A stretch of DNA of 64,000 nt, taken from JAMLHH01 sp037189845. Lineage in GTDB: Bacteria; Bacteroidota; Bacteroidia; Chitinophagales; JADIYW01. The stretch covers positions 124,001 through 188,000 of the forward strand of contig JBBCIS010000009.1 in assembly GCA_037189845.1 (NCBI GenBank). Reading direction: 5' to 3'. Within the stretch, counting starts at the first letter, position 1, and every line of letters starts with the position of its first letter. Under the pieces are notes generated by a model. The model was given only the letters and a program-made list of their open reading frames with translations. It ran no database searches and had not been told where the DNA came from. Positions 55,033 through 64,000 of the stretch are shown one piece after another. Position numbers and translations under genes: made by a program.

Positions 55033-55245
55033 AATAATCTTTCTGTTTACTTATGTCAAATGTACCAAAAATAGTACTGTCGTCATAATATGTAAAAATG
55101 ATGTCAAAAGAGATGGATGAGAATAAGCAATAGACAAGCATCCTAATATGCAAACAGACAAACGGAGAATGAGCAAATTGAGTGAATCAGTAAATGGGGT
55201 TCAACAGTATTATCATAACAATTGGACTAACTGTCTCCCTAACTC

Positions 55246-56037
55246 CTACAAGCCAAACAGCTTCATTGCATTTTGAGTAGTCTTTTCCTGTACGATTTCG
55301 ACCGCGCAATTATATACTTCTGCCATTTTCTGACCTATCAGTGGAATGTAAGAGCTTTCATTCCTTTTACCTCTGTATGGAACAGGTGGCAGATATGGGG
55401 CATCTGTTTCCAGCATGATTTTGTCCAAAGGAATTTCTTTGATAATATCCGGTAGTGTAGATTTTTTATACGTCAAAGGCCCACCGATTCCCAGGTAGAA
55501 ATTGTCCAGCTCTGCAATTTGCTGTGCTTCTGCTAATGTTCCGCTGAAACAGTGAAAAACACCTTTCAGATTTTCATCATAATACTCTTTGATAATATCT
55601 ATCGTATCCTGAACAGATTCTCTGGTATGCAGAATAATGGGTAGGTTCAAATCTTTAGCCCACTGAATCTGAATTTTCAAAGCTTCTTTCTGTTCTTCTT
55701 TGAAAGTCAGATCCCAATAATAATCCAGTCCTGTCTCTCCTATTGCATAAATCTTTTTATCCTTGAACATTTCCGGCTGATATGCCCAGGATTTCATTTC
55801 TGATAATACTTGCTGATAGTTTTCTTTCACATCACATGGGTGTAAACCAACAGTCGGAAGACAAATGTGAGAATATTTATCGGACAGATTTTTCACGCTG
55901 TCCAAGGTTTCAATATCCACATTCGGCAATACTATCTTTTGGACATTTTGAGCAAGGCACCTGTCTATTACTTCCTGTATATCCTCTTCAAACTGCGGTT
56001 GATATATATGTGCATGTGAGTCTATCCAGAAATTCAT
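55246..56037 (-). CDS. tatD: TatD-family metal-dependent DNase/hydrolase
   Basis: About 263 residues from the ATG at 56037 (MNFWIDSHAHIYQPQFEEDI), where the metal motif begins; an ATG nine codons upstream is possible. Ligands: DSHAH, E in GETGLDYYW, HTRES, HCFSG and ETDAPYL, in the usual TIM-barrel order. The family includes 3'-5' DNases used in repair and clean-up of DNA. Monocistronic. Confidence 0.92.
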   Translation of the reverse strand: MNFWIDSHAHIYQPQFEEDIQEVIDRCLAQNVQKIVLPNVDIETLDSVKNLSDKYSHICLPTVGLHPCDVKENYQQVLSEMKSWAYQPEMFKDKKIYAIGETGLDYYWDLTFKEEQKEALKIQIQWAKDLNLPIILHTRESVQDTIDIIKEYYDENLKGVFHCFSGTLAEAQQIAELDNFYLGIGGPLTYKKSTLPDIIKEIPLDKIMLETDAPYLPPVPYRGKRNESSYIPLIGQKMAEVYNCAVEIVQEKTTQNAMKLFGL

Positions 56038-56188
56038 GTGTAATGCTTTAAAACTATCCTGCAAAAATAAGGCTTTGAAACGGAGTTTTTAAACTTAAAC
56101 CTTGCTGCGAGGTCTTATCACGTATCAATAATATTCTATAATGAAAGATATAGCATGATATGATGATTAAAATAATCTTTCTTACTAA

Positions 56189-56584
56189 TTAAACAGCATT
56201 GCTACTTATTTTGCTTTGAATAGCATCTATCCATAGTGTACGGTCAAAATACACTTCATTCCGAACAATCTTCCAATTGGAAATTTCGACAATATCCAAT
56301 CCATATATGACTATTGATTGATTTCCAACAGGAATTTTAGCTTTCCATTTCAACGTACATCCTTTTTCTGTAGGGATAATTTCATCTGCTGTCCATATCC
56401 AATCGGGATTTTTTGCTAACAATTTCGAAAAATAAGTATGCAGACTCTCCTTTCGAGAAATACCCATCGGTGTTGCAGGGTCAGAATAAAAAGTATGATC
56501 AGCATAATACCTTAACAATTCATTGGGGTTGTTTCCTGTCCAGGATTTTAACCATTCATTTATGAAAGCCTTTAGTTCCATCAT
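56189..56584 (-). CDS. SnoaL-like NTF2-fold protein
   Basis: 131 residues, cone-shaped alpha-beta fold of the SnoaL/NTF2 superfamily: ELKAFINEWLKSWTGNNPNE, LLRYYADHTFYSDPATPMG and the C-terminal strands IVIYGLDIVEISNWKIVRNE, VYFDR. These are small-molecule enzymes or binding proteins; substrate unknown. No signal peptide. Isolated gene. Confidence 0.7.
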   Translation of the reverse strand: MMELKAFINEWLKSWTGNNPNELLRYYADHTFYSDPATPMGISRKESLHTYFSKLLAKNPDWIWTADEIIPTEKGCTLKWKAKIPVGNQSIVIYGLDIVEISNWKIVRNEVYFDRTLWIDAIQSKISSNAV

Positions 56585-56834
56585 CGTATTTAATATTCAG
56601 GAAATCTTTAATTCTATTTAGCCAAACATAATTTGTATCAAAAGGTTTCGCGAGTATAAAGATTAAGGAAGCAACAGACAGACTAAAACTAAAATAACTT
56701 CACAAACTCCAAGTCTTTTGTTTACATATTGCTATCCAACTTTCAGAAATGGAGATATTCTATTACTGAGCAAAAAGATTTTGCAGGGAGGTCTTCTTGT
56801 TCAAAATATTTTATCGTACAAGTATTCAAATCTA

Positions 56835-59150
56835 TCATTCACTTGTATTTTGGTAATCTTTATCAAGAACAAATGTTAAGGTGATTTTTTGATCTGCTTT
56901 TATAGAAAACTCCTGGCCAAAGACCGGAAATTCTTTAATATGAACTTTATAATCATCTTTAACCTTATATTTAATCTGTAATCTTGGTAAAGGGAAATAT
57001 AATCCTGAATAGTTCTCAATTAGTTCCAGACTATTCATCTTAAGATCAACAATTCCTTTAGGTATACTGTCGAATATTACCTCAACGATATTACGATCTT
57101 CTAGTTTATAATTTCGCTCGGGTGTAATATAATCTGTTAAAAACTGGTATGCATAATCAGGCCTATGTAGATAAAACATTTCAAATTGTTGGAATTTTAT
57201 TATCTGCTCATCTAATGTAATCCCTCCGTTTGGACCGCCTCCCCATGCCAGATGATACTCCTGATAATTAGGTAATACCTCTTTTTTTAAATTTTCAATT
57301 ATTGGCAAAGTCCTATCTGGATGTAAAGCTGTGTTTAGTAAATCCTGATAAACCAATCCCAACCTATCCATAGCAAATTGAGACTTCTTAAATGAACTCA
57401 GAATGATTCTAATTATATTTTTGGAGTATACTGAATTTTCAGTCGAAAAAATCCTCTCCCAATTCGATTCTTCCCACGACGCATTACCAAATCCATCAAA
57501 ATCTAGCATAATTGGAAATAACAACTGCTTCGAAGTAATACCCAAATCATTGTTATTATTAATTACATCCACTAGATTTCCAAAATGTATTAGCGAAATG
57601 TAGCTACTCCATAAATCAATATTTAATAAAGAATCAATTGGTGATTCATTCAATAGTAGTTTTGATAAGTTAGATTTTAATTTCTCACCTTTACCCTTTT
57701 TCAATTGTCCATAAAGATAAAATCTCTCCTCTATTGAATCTTTAAGGATAATCATTGCATCTTCATTAGCCATCGTATTGGGCAGAAAAAGTATCGTATC
57801 TACCGGTAGTTGAAGAAATTTAGCTGTTTCTTCAGAAATATCGAAATAAACACCTTCCTCTCCATTTTTAATTCCCTTATAAAGAGTATCCAATCCAAAA
57901 ATAAATGACATAGGTCTCATTATTTCTATTTCTGATTTTCGTTCTCCTAATATTTTTTTATAGAATCTTTTTCCCGGCTTTTCCTGTGGGAATCCAAAAG
58001 ACCAGTATGATCCATTTAAATACCAGGTAGCTACTGAATTTCTCACTCCACCAAGCAACTTCAGACTTGGATAATTCAATACGTTCAAAGCGATTTCATG
58101 TCCTGAAAATGAATCAAACTGGCCTGTTCCTCCAACCCTTATCTTTATTCTGTCAATTTTTTCACTATCGGCACCATATATATTAGATAAAATATACTTA
58201 TTGTTTTCCTTCTTGGTTTTAAATAATACACCATGATTGGGTAAGGCGCTACTTGAACCAGCAGCTTTTCTCCAATCTACTTTTCCTGAAAACTCAATCA
58301 CACCATCTGGATTCATTATATGAAGAAATGCACTTCTATCTAATTTCTGAAATTGAGGAGTTCTCAATACATCTGAGACATCATATAAATCAGCAGTTAC
58401 AAAAAAAATATGATGTTGATGTGGAATTTCACCAAAGCCTATTATATAGACAGAATCTCTATTCACTCGTCCTCTGTTATCTACTGTCCTGACTCTTACA
58501 GTATTAACCTTTCGTAAATCACCCCTCTTCTGATGATAGTCTGAAGGATAAAGAGAGTTATTAGCCTCAGGCTCACCTTCAATATCCCAATAGTCGCCTA
58601 TTTTATATCCAATACCAGTATCCCACTGAACTTGCCAACCATCACCGCTATCAACAACATAAGGATTACCTGAATACATTGTTTGAGGCTGTATTCCTTT
58701 TTCGATTATCCTCAATTCATTATTCGTCACCTCATAAGCATCGAATATGTCTCCTTCCGGAGAATTCTCTCTTACGACTAATCTGATTAAAAATTTATCA
58801 GCACTTGTATTCTTTCCTTTAACAGAAACTGCATTTAATCCGGTACCTTTAAATGTAATTTTGACGGATCCACTGCTTTGATTTAAATGTACATTCTCCC
58901 ATGTATTTTCAGTAAAACTTCTCTCTTTCAGCCATATACCACCTAAATATTTCTGAAAATCAGCCTCCGAAAATTTATTCACTGAATACTGAAGCTCTTC
59001 TTCCTCTCCGACAACCCATAATACTTCAAAAAAAAGCGAATCAATGTCAGAATAGTATCCAGAAGAGTGACTAACCTGTGCAGATAGTGAAAAAGTAAAA
59101 CCCAAAAGTGTCTTAAATAAACAGAGAAGGAGTAGATTACGCAAAAACAT
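56835..59150 (-). CDS. Large secreted protein, divergent CotH-like
   Basis: 771 residues with a signal peptide (MFLRNLLLLCLFKTLLGFTF). The N-terminal part is beta-rich, and the middle resembles a CotH-type kinase domain: AFLHIMNPDGVIEFSG, the Arg/Gly segment IDRIKIRVGGTGQFDSFSGH and WYLNGSYWSFGFPQEK (CotH proteins carry YLNGEYWG-like sequences here). The last 300 residues are helical. CotH proteins in secreted contexts phosphorylate or shape extracellular structures; whether this one is active is unknown. No T9SS tail. The CotH call is by eye. Confidence 0.55.
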   Translation of the reverse strand: MFLRNLLLLCLFKTLLGFTFSLSAQVSHSSGYYSDIDSLFFEVLWVVGEEEELQYSVNKFSEADFQKYLGGIWLKERSFTENTWENVHLNQSSGSVKITFKGTGLNAVSVKGKNTSADKFLIRLVVRENSPEGDIFDAYEVTNNELRIIEKGIQPQTMYSGNPYVVDSGDGWQVQWDTGIGYKIGDYWDIEGEPEANNSLYPSDYHQKRGDLRKVNTVRVRTVDNRGRVNRDSVYIIGFGEIPHQHHIFFVTADLYDVSDVLRTPQFQKLDRSAFLHIMNPDGVIEFSGKVDWRKAAGSSSALPNHGVLFKTKKENNKYILSNIYGADSEKIDRIKIRVGGTGQFDSFSGHEIALNVLNYPSLKLLGGVRNSVATWYLNGSYWSFGFPQEKPGKRFYKKILGERKSEIEIMRPMSFIFGLDTLYKGIKNGEEGVYFDISEETAKFLQLPVDTILFLPNTMANEDAMIILKDSIEERFYLYGQLKKGKGEKLKSNLSKLLLNESPIDSLLNIDLWSSYISLIHFGNLVDVINNNNDLGITSKQLLFPIMLDFDGFGNASWEESNWERIFSTENSVYSKNIIRIILSSFKKSQFAMDRLGLVYQDLLNTALHPDRTLPIIENLKKEVLPNYQEYHLAWGGGPNGGITLDEQIIKFQQFEMFYLHRPDYAYQFLTDYITPERNYKLEDRNIVEVIFDSIPKGIVDLKMNSLELIENYSGLYFPLPRLQIKYKVKDDYKVHIKEFPVFGQEFSIKADQKITLTFVLDKDYQNTSE

Positions 59151-59335
59151 TCACAAAAATATTTACTAAAAAACAAACATAGAAGAATAAATTACCTTAT
59201 TGTAAAGGTAAAAACTTAATTATCAACATGTCTGTACTTATGACATCTAAAAATAAAATTTATACAAATATTAAATAAATCAATATTATGACTCTCTTTA
59301 ACTAAAAAAACTGATCTAATAATCAATCATTAACA

Positions 59336-59944
59336 TCATAATGTCACAAAATCCAACCCTTTTGTTTTCATATTTGCTATCCATTCTTTCAGAAAAGGAG
59401 CATATTTTACAAAACAATCAGGTCTGTCGTGCAATACAATAATTTCGCCGCCCTTGACCTGATACATCCTGTTTTTTAATAAAATTTCATCTACTTTCTC
59501 ATCAAAATCTCCGGGCATAAAATTAAACTGGCAGCACTGCATGTCAGGATATTTTCCATGAATAGCTTTCCATTGCCGATGTGTAATTTTTCCATAAGGA
59601 GGTCTGAACAATGATGTTTTAACCTGCTCATAACCTGCATCAAAATCTTTCAGATATGTTTCCAACGATACATTCCAACCGTTCAGATGATTGAATGAAT
59701 GATGACCGATTGTATGATCTTTTTCTATAATTTCTGTAATTAACCGAGGATTTCCAACCACCTTTTTCCCCAGCAAAAAATGTGTTGCCGGGCAATCTGC
59801 TTCTGACAGGATTTGCAATAATGCAGGTGTGCTTTCCGGATACGGGCCATCATCAAATGTCAAAGCTATCTGATGTGGCTCCACTTCCCAGCGATATTCG
59901 GGAAATAAGCCTGTGATAACTTTGGGAATTCTAACGAGGTACAT
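59336..59944 (-). CDS. Polysaccharide deacetylase family protein
   Basis: 202 residues, NodB-homology domain. TFDDGPYPEST holds the catalytic Asp and first metal Asp, HHSFNH the metal His pair, FRPPYGK the next motif, and LHDRPDC the C-terminal His. It would remove N- or O-acetyl groups from a polysaccharide such as peptidoglycan or chitin-like glycan. There is no signal peptide, unusual for the family but common in Bacteroidota. Isolated. Confidence 0.88.
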   Translation of the reverse strand: MYLVRIPKVITGLFPEYRWEVEPHQIALTFDDGPYPESTPALLQILSEADCPATHFLLGKKVVGNPRLITEIIEKDHTIGHHSFNHLNGWNVSLETYLKDFDAGYEQVKTSLFRPPYGKITHRQWKAIHGKYPDMQCCQFNFMPGDFDEKVDEILLKNRMYQVKGGEIIVLHDRPDCFVKYAPFLKEWIANMKTKGLDFVTL

Positions 59945-60230
59945 TTTCTTCGTATTGAGTAATTAGTATTGGGTATTGCGACGGGAAACAATCTTTTGTC
60001 CATGCCCATCCACCACGGTGGACAGGCAGTCTGCAGGCCACCGTTTTTGACGATATATATTGCTTTAGCAAAAATTCATACTTGACTCCGAGCAACCTCT
60101 GCCACCCCATAAATCGTTTCTTGTACTTTATTAATCATATTCTTGCTTATTGCCTATATTGCTAATTTACTCATCACGATATCTTAACACCAATCTATAT
60201 GTCAATAAACATACAAAATAATTTGAGAAG
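59945..60230. other. Repeat-containing spacer before gltX
   Basis: It contains GTATTGAGTAATTAGTATTG near the left end and the near-palindrome TCCACCACGGTGGA at about 60010-60023, both resembling repeats elsewhere in the window. No gene seen. Confidence 0.4.
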
Positions 60231-60233
60231 ACC

Positions 60234-60241
60234 TACCTTTG
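60234..60241 (+). promoter_or_regulatory. -7 box of gltX
   Basis: TACCTTTG matches TAnnTTTG. Predicted start near 60248, leader of about 16 bases. Confidence 0.5.
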
Positions 60242-60263
60242 TAGCCTTTGAAAGAAAACGATT

Positions 60264-61781
60264 ATGAGCAGACCTGTTAGAGTAAGATTTGCACCGAGTC
60301 CCACAGGACCTTTACACTTAGGTGGAGTGAGGACTGCACTTTACAATTATCTTTTTGCACGGAAAAGTGGCGGAAAATTCATCTTAAGAATTGAAGACAC
60401 TGACCAGACAAGATTTGTACCGGGAGCAGAAGAATACATCATGGAATCTCTCAGATGGGCAGGTATGGACTTAGACGAAGGTATCATCGAAGGTGGTGAA
60501 TTCGGTCCGTACAGACAAAGCGACAGGAAGCATCTTTATAAAAAATACGTTGACCAGCTTTTAGAGTCCGGCCACGCTTATTATGCTTTTGATACTCCTG
60601 AAGAGTTGGAAGAAATGCGTGAAAGATTAAAATCTCAGGGCGTACCCAATCCTGCATACAATCATGTGACGCGTCAGTATATGAAAAATTCTCTTTCATT
60701 ACCTGCTGACGAAGTACAAAAGAGATTGGATGAGGGTCAGGCTTATGTAGTGCGTATCAAGGTACCGAGAAACGAAGAAATCCGTTTTCACGACATCATC
60801 CGTGGCTGGGTAATTTTCAATTCCAGTCAGATAGATGATAAAGTGATTTTTAAGGGTGACGGTATGCCTACTTATCACATGGCGAATATCGTGGATGACT
60901 ATCTGATGCAGATTACCCATGTGATTCGTGGCGAAGAATGGCTGCCTTCCACACCTATCCACGTATTGTTGTACAAGTTTTTAGGATGGGAAGAGGTCAT
61001 GCCTGAGTTTGCACACCTTCCACTGATTCTTAAACCGGATGGGAACGGTAAGCTTAGTAAAAGAGACGGTGACAGATTGGGTTTCCCGGTTTTCCCGCTC
61101 AACTGGACAAATCCTGAAACCGGCGAACAATCTTTAGGATTCCGCGAAAGAGGTTTCTTGCCTGAAGCTTTCACTAATATGCTGGCATTCCTTGGATGGA
61201 ATCCGGGCGGGACTCAGGAATTATTCAAAAAGGATGAGCTGATAGATGCTTTCTCTTTGGAGAGAGTGAGCAAATCAGGTGCTAAATTCGATTTTGAAAA
61301 AGCTAAATGGTTTAATCAGCAATATATCAAAGAAACTTCTGTAGAAGATTTATTAGAAGCGCTTCGTTCTGATTTTGCTGCAGCCGGTATTGAGAAAGAT
61401 GATGAGTTTTTGAAAAAATATATCAGCCTGTTTATTGACCGGGTGACTTTTGTAAAAGAATTTACAGCAGCAGGCTACTACATCTTTGAAAAACCAAGAG
61501 CTTATGACGAAGCACAGTTCAACAAGCGCTGGTCAAAAGAAGGTATTCCTGCAGCGTTTGATGAAATCCGGACTCAATTGACATCTGTTACAGACTGGTC
61601 GGCTGTGAATATCGAAGCTGCCATTAAGGAAGTGATGCATGACAAAGGTTTCAAACCGGGTGAAATCATGCCTGTATTCAGAATGATGATCAGTGGTGAA
61701 GCGGGCGGACCTCCGCTTTTTGACCTGGCTGAAATGATAGGTAAAGAGGAAGTACTGCAAAGAATGGCAGATAGTATATAG
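60264..61781 (+). CDS. gltX: Glutamate--tRNA ligase
   Basis: 505 residues, class I aminoacyl-tRNA synthetase charging tRNA-Glu. The HIGH-type motif is in FAPSPTGPLHLGGVRTALYN and the KMSKS-type motif in GKLSKRDGD. The C-terminal anticodon-binding part is helical and complete. Length is normal. Whether it also charges tRNA-Gln cannot be told; gatCAB are not in the window. Confidence 0.96.
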   Translation: MSRPVRVRFAPSPTGPLHLGGVRTALYNYLFARKSGGKFILRIEDTDQTRFVPGAEEYIMESLRWAGMDLDEGIIEGGEFGPYRQSDRKHLYKKYVDQLLESGHAYYAFDTPEELEEMRERLKSQGVPNPAYNHVTRQYMKNSLSLPADEVQKRLDEGQAYVVRIKVPRNEEIRFHDIIRGWVIFNSSQIDDKVIFKGDGMPTYHMANIVDDYLMQITHVIRGEEWLPSTPIHVLLYKFLGWEEVMPEFAHLPLILKPDGNGKLSKRDGDRLGFPVFPLNWTNPETGEQSLGFRERGFLPEAFTNMLAFLGWNPGGTQELFKKDELIDAFSLERVSKSGAKFDFEKAKWFNQQYIKETSVEDLLEALRSDFAAAGIEKDDEFLKKYISLFIDRVTFVKEFTAAGYYIFEKPRAYDEAQFNKRWSKEGIPAAFDEIRTQLTSVTDWSAVNIEAAIKEVMHDKGFKPGEIMPVFRMMISGEAGGPPLFDLAEMIGKEEVLQRMADSI

Positions 61782-61862
61782 ACCGCAAACGACGGACCGC
61801 AGACAACCGTTTTAGGTTTATTGAATCGAAGACGGAATTCGAATACTATCAAATCAAGATAT

Positions 61863-61893
61863 AGCCGGGCAATTTTGTCCGGCTTTTTTTATA
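61863..61893 (+). terminator. Intrinsic terminator after gltX
   Basis: GCCGGGCA and TGTCCGGC form an 8-bp stem with one G-T pair, followed by TTTTTTTATA. Confidence 0.85.
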
Positions 61894-61963
61894 GAAAATT
61901 GCCACAAAGATTCTAAGGCACGAAGAAATGTTGTAATTATACTTACCCGACAACCTTGAAATT

Positions 61964-62083
61964 TAGTGCGCGTATACCGCAGTCAGGATAGAGTGGAATA
62001 TCACCCGCCTCATTTCGTCTCCGCTCAATGGCCGAGGCGGGAAGATGGAACGATAGCCTGTCAACTGCCCAAAATATTATATG
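61964..62083. repeat. Dispersed GC-rich intergenic repeat, copy B
   Basis: Aligns with copy A at 12003-12097. In this copy CCCGCCTC (62004-62011) and GAGGCGGG (62034-62041) form an 8-bp perfect stem around a 22-base loop. Confidence 0.55.
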
Positions 62084-62146
62084 CTGAATAGTAAAAAATA
62101 TTCATACTTGTGATTACATTTAGCTCAGCAGAATATCAATTATTAT

Positions 62147-63586
62147 ATGCACCAACACCCTATTTTTCAATTGATTCAGAAAATCGAAGCTAATTACCAA
62201 AAAGAGATTCGAAAATACTTTTCTGTGTTGAAAAAACCACGGATAGAAAAGATGTATCTACTGATAGCAGGCGCCAAAAATGATAGTCAATTAGAGAAAG
62301 AGCTTCTTTTTAAAAAAATATTTGGCAGGGTATATTCTGAAAAAAGTGATTATCTATGGAGAAATGAATTGAGGTTATTAAAGGATGACCTGGAAGAATT
62401 TTTGATACAGGCTGAACATCAATATCTTTCCCGGCAAAATGAATCGTATAATGATTGGCTGCTCATACAGGCCTATGATAGGATCAAGTTCATAGACGGA
62501 ATCGATGAAAAATATTCCAGGCTGATAGGAGAAAGACACACTTTTGCATCTTACAGCTTTGCAATGGATGCGACCATCATACATCTGGATAATCTGAATC
62601 ACAAGATTACGGATATATACAAGCGTGTCAAACAATATCCTCATCTTTTTGAGGAATCCAGAAATATTTTAGATGAATTGATTGCAGGTTATTGTGCAAA
62701 GATCAATTTATATATCGCACAACACAACTGGATCAATTATAATCATCAGAGCAGTGATAAGATTCCCGGCTTAACGGCTGAATATTCCTGCAAGCTTCCT
62801 GAAAACAGCCTGAGTAATTTTTATAATTATTATGCGCTGTCTTTTAGTGAAGATTTCGATACCAAGATGACATCTTTGGATAAAGCTCTCGAAAGTGTAG
62901 AACAGATTTTTCGTCAAAACAAACTCTTTCAGGAAAACAGATTTCTCGTTTATATGGGTAAAGGCAGAGAGCTTTCTGCGAACGGATATTTCCAGGAGGC
63001 TCATGAGGCTTTTCTGACGGTAAAAAATGATGTTCAAAAGGTCAATTTGCATAACAGAACTGTCTTTTATGTCAACTATATTACCAATCTGGTCAAAAAC
63101 AAGTTGTACTCAGATGCGCTGGATGTTATGGATAATGAATTTTCCACGGAAAATCTGCTTTACAAGAATATGCTGCTCCAAAGCAGGTTACTCTGTTATC
63201 TGTATCTCAGAGACACCGAAAAATTGTCGGGATATATTTCTTATGATCTGGATGCTGCTCCATTTCCGCAAAATTATATGCTGAAGGTCATCAAGTCAGC
63301 CTACTTTTATCTGATTGGCGAATATGAAACAGCACTTACTATCATCTCAAGTCTGTCTAACTCCAAGTATGCTTCAGATTTAATGAGGCACTATCAGCCG
63401 ATGCTACTGATCTACAAAAAGCTGTATACGCTGGTAATAAGAAGTGAATCGGGTAAAAAATTAAACGGGAAGGATCATTCACACCTTCTCAGGCTAATTG
63501 AAGATTTTGAAATCAATAGTCAAACAGAATTCAGACAAGTCTCTATATATGTCTGGCTAAAAAAGGAGATAGAGAGCCTAAAATAA
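62147..63586 (+). CDS. Large helical hypothetical protein
   Basis: 479 residues, almost entirely helical, cytoplasmic, with TPR-like pairs (LSANGYFQEAHEAFLTVKND, LIGEYETALTIISS). It begins MHQHPIFQLIQKIEANYQKE. The general shape recalls a family of large uncharacterised helical proteins in Saprospiraceae-like genomes, but I cannot name it. Likely a protein-interaction scaffold, by inference from the repeats. Own transcription unit. Confidence 0.65.
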   Translation: MHQHPIFQLIQKIEANYQKEIRKYFSVLKKPRIEKMYLLIAGAKNDSQLEKELLFKKIFGRVYSEKSDYLWRNELRLLKDDLEEFLIQAEHQYLSRQNESYNDWLLIQAYDRIKFIDGIDEKYSRLIGERHTFASYSFAMDATIIHLDNLNHKITDIYKRVKQYPHLFEESRNILDELIAGYCAKINLYIAQHNWINYNHQSSDKIPGLTAEYSCKLPENSLSNFYNYYALSFSEDFDTKMTSLDKALESVEQIFRQNKLFQENRFLVYMGKGRELSANGYFQEAHEAFLTVKNDVQKVNLHNRTVFYVNYITNLVKNKLYSDALDVMDNEFSTENLLYKNMLLQSRLLCYLYLRDTEKLSGYISYDLDAAPFPQNYMLKVIKSAYFYLIGEYETALTIISSLSNSKYASDLMRHYQPMLLIYKKLYTLVIRSESGKKLNGKDHSHLLRLIEDFEINSQTEFRQVSIYVWLKKEIESLK

Positions 63587-63701
63587 AATTCTTATTTTCA
63601 GATAGTTACAATCAACAACAGAAAAAATCTTATCACAAAATAAATTTGTTCTTTATACCGGGAAATCTGGCATTCATTATATTGAATTTAAATTGAACGA
63701 T

Positions 63702-64000
63702 ATGAATATTATCTGCAAATTCTCTCTGACGCTCTTGCTGGCATTGCCAATTTTGGCTTACTCTTGCAGTAAAGATGATGAAACGAAAATTGATGATCAT
63801 CCAACCGGAAAAACAGGAACTTTCTCTATTGACGGAGTGAGCTATACCGGCGAGACTTCCATTCAGGATAATCCATCTGCCGGTTATTATATTGTGACTT
63901 GTCAGAGTGATGAACCATATGCATTTGTTCAAATCTCCTTCCTGAGCAAAGAAGAGGCTGAAAAAGGCGGTACTTTTGAAGTAGAAAATTACAAGCTCAA
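63702..64000 (+). CDS. Lipoprotein, partial at window end
   Basis: The frame starts at ATG 63702 and runs off the window after about 100 codons. Signal peptide with lipobox LAYSC (cysteine near residue 22), then an acidic linker and a beta-rich domain (GTFSIDGVSYTGETSIQ, YAFVQISF). Outer-membrane lipoprotein of unknown function; the rest is outside the window. Confidence 0.75.
   Translation, partial: MNIICKFSLTLLLALPILAYSCSKDDETKIDDHPTGKTGTFSIDGVSYTGETSIQDNPSAGYYIVTCQSDEPYAFVQISFLSKEEAEKGGTFEVENYKL

Overview
The window looks like a chromosomal piece of a Bacteroidota bacterium, probably from the Saprospirales/Chitinophagales side, though I cannot fix the order. The evidence is: type IX secretion (T9SS) C-terminal sorting domains of the 'YPNP' kind on four secreted proteins; promoter-like TAnnTTTG boxes at sensible distances before several genes; near absence of Shine-Dalgarno sequences; AT-rich codons; and phylum-typical families (DUF5606, DUF6660, DUF2490, a CzcA-TolC fusion). 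I found no rRNA, tRNA or CRISPR array.

Layout. 1-8.7 kb: DyP-type peroxidase, an XRE regulator, a candidate small RNA, a DUF2490 protein, an Rrf2-type regulator, a PhnP-like hydrolase, a HigBA toxin-antitoxin pair and uvrB. 9-14.3 kb: two tandem T9SS-secreted esterase paralogues, a small MITE, a DUF5606 protein and an M3 oligopeptidase. 14.4-25.3 kb: a zinc/cadmium/cobalt resistance cluster on the minus strand (P1B ATPase, HupE/UreH-like membrane protein, Fur-family regulator, CzcB adaptor, CzcA-TolC fusion, DUF6660 protein), interrupted by an accessory patch with an orphan coiled-coil membrane protein and a broken toxin-antitoxin pair. 25.5-36.3 kb: rpiB, DUF2461, pdxH, a 2160-residue T9SS adhesin and a thiolase.

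36.5-43.2 kb is the most interesting region: a self-contained island bounded by diverged direct repeats of about 120 bp. It holds a fused restriction-methyltransferase (type IIG-like), a second silent copy of its C-terminal target-recognition domain lying tail-to-tail in the opposite orientation, a Fic protein and a serine recombinase. A perfect 23-bp inverted repeat sits at exactly the same codon positions in both copies, so inversion of the 1.72-kb segment would swap the specificity domain in frame. This is a predicted phase-variable restriction-modification system with its likely invertase alongside.

43.3-64 kb: an ALDH/SDR operon, a secreted purple-acid-phosphatase-like enzyme, rnz with a STAS protein, clpC, an NYN-domain protein with a cold-shock-like tail, a sigma-54 response regulator, TatD, a divergent CotH-like secreted protein, a polysaccharide deacetylase, gltX, a helical protein of unknown function and the start of a lipoprotein gene. 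Between genes there are several GC-rich, palindromic repeat fragments that recur across the window.
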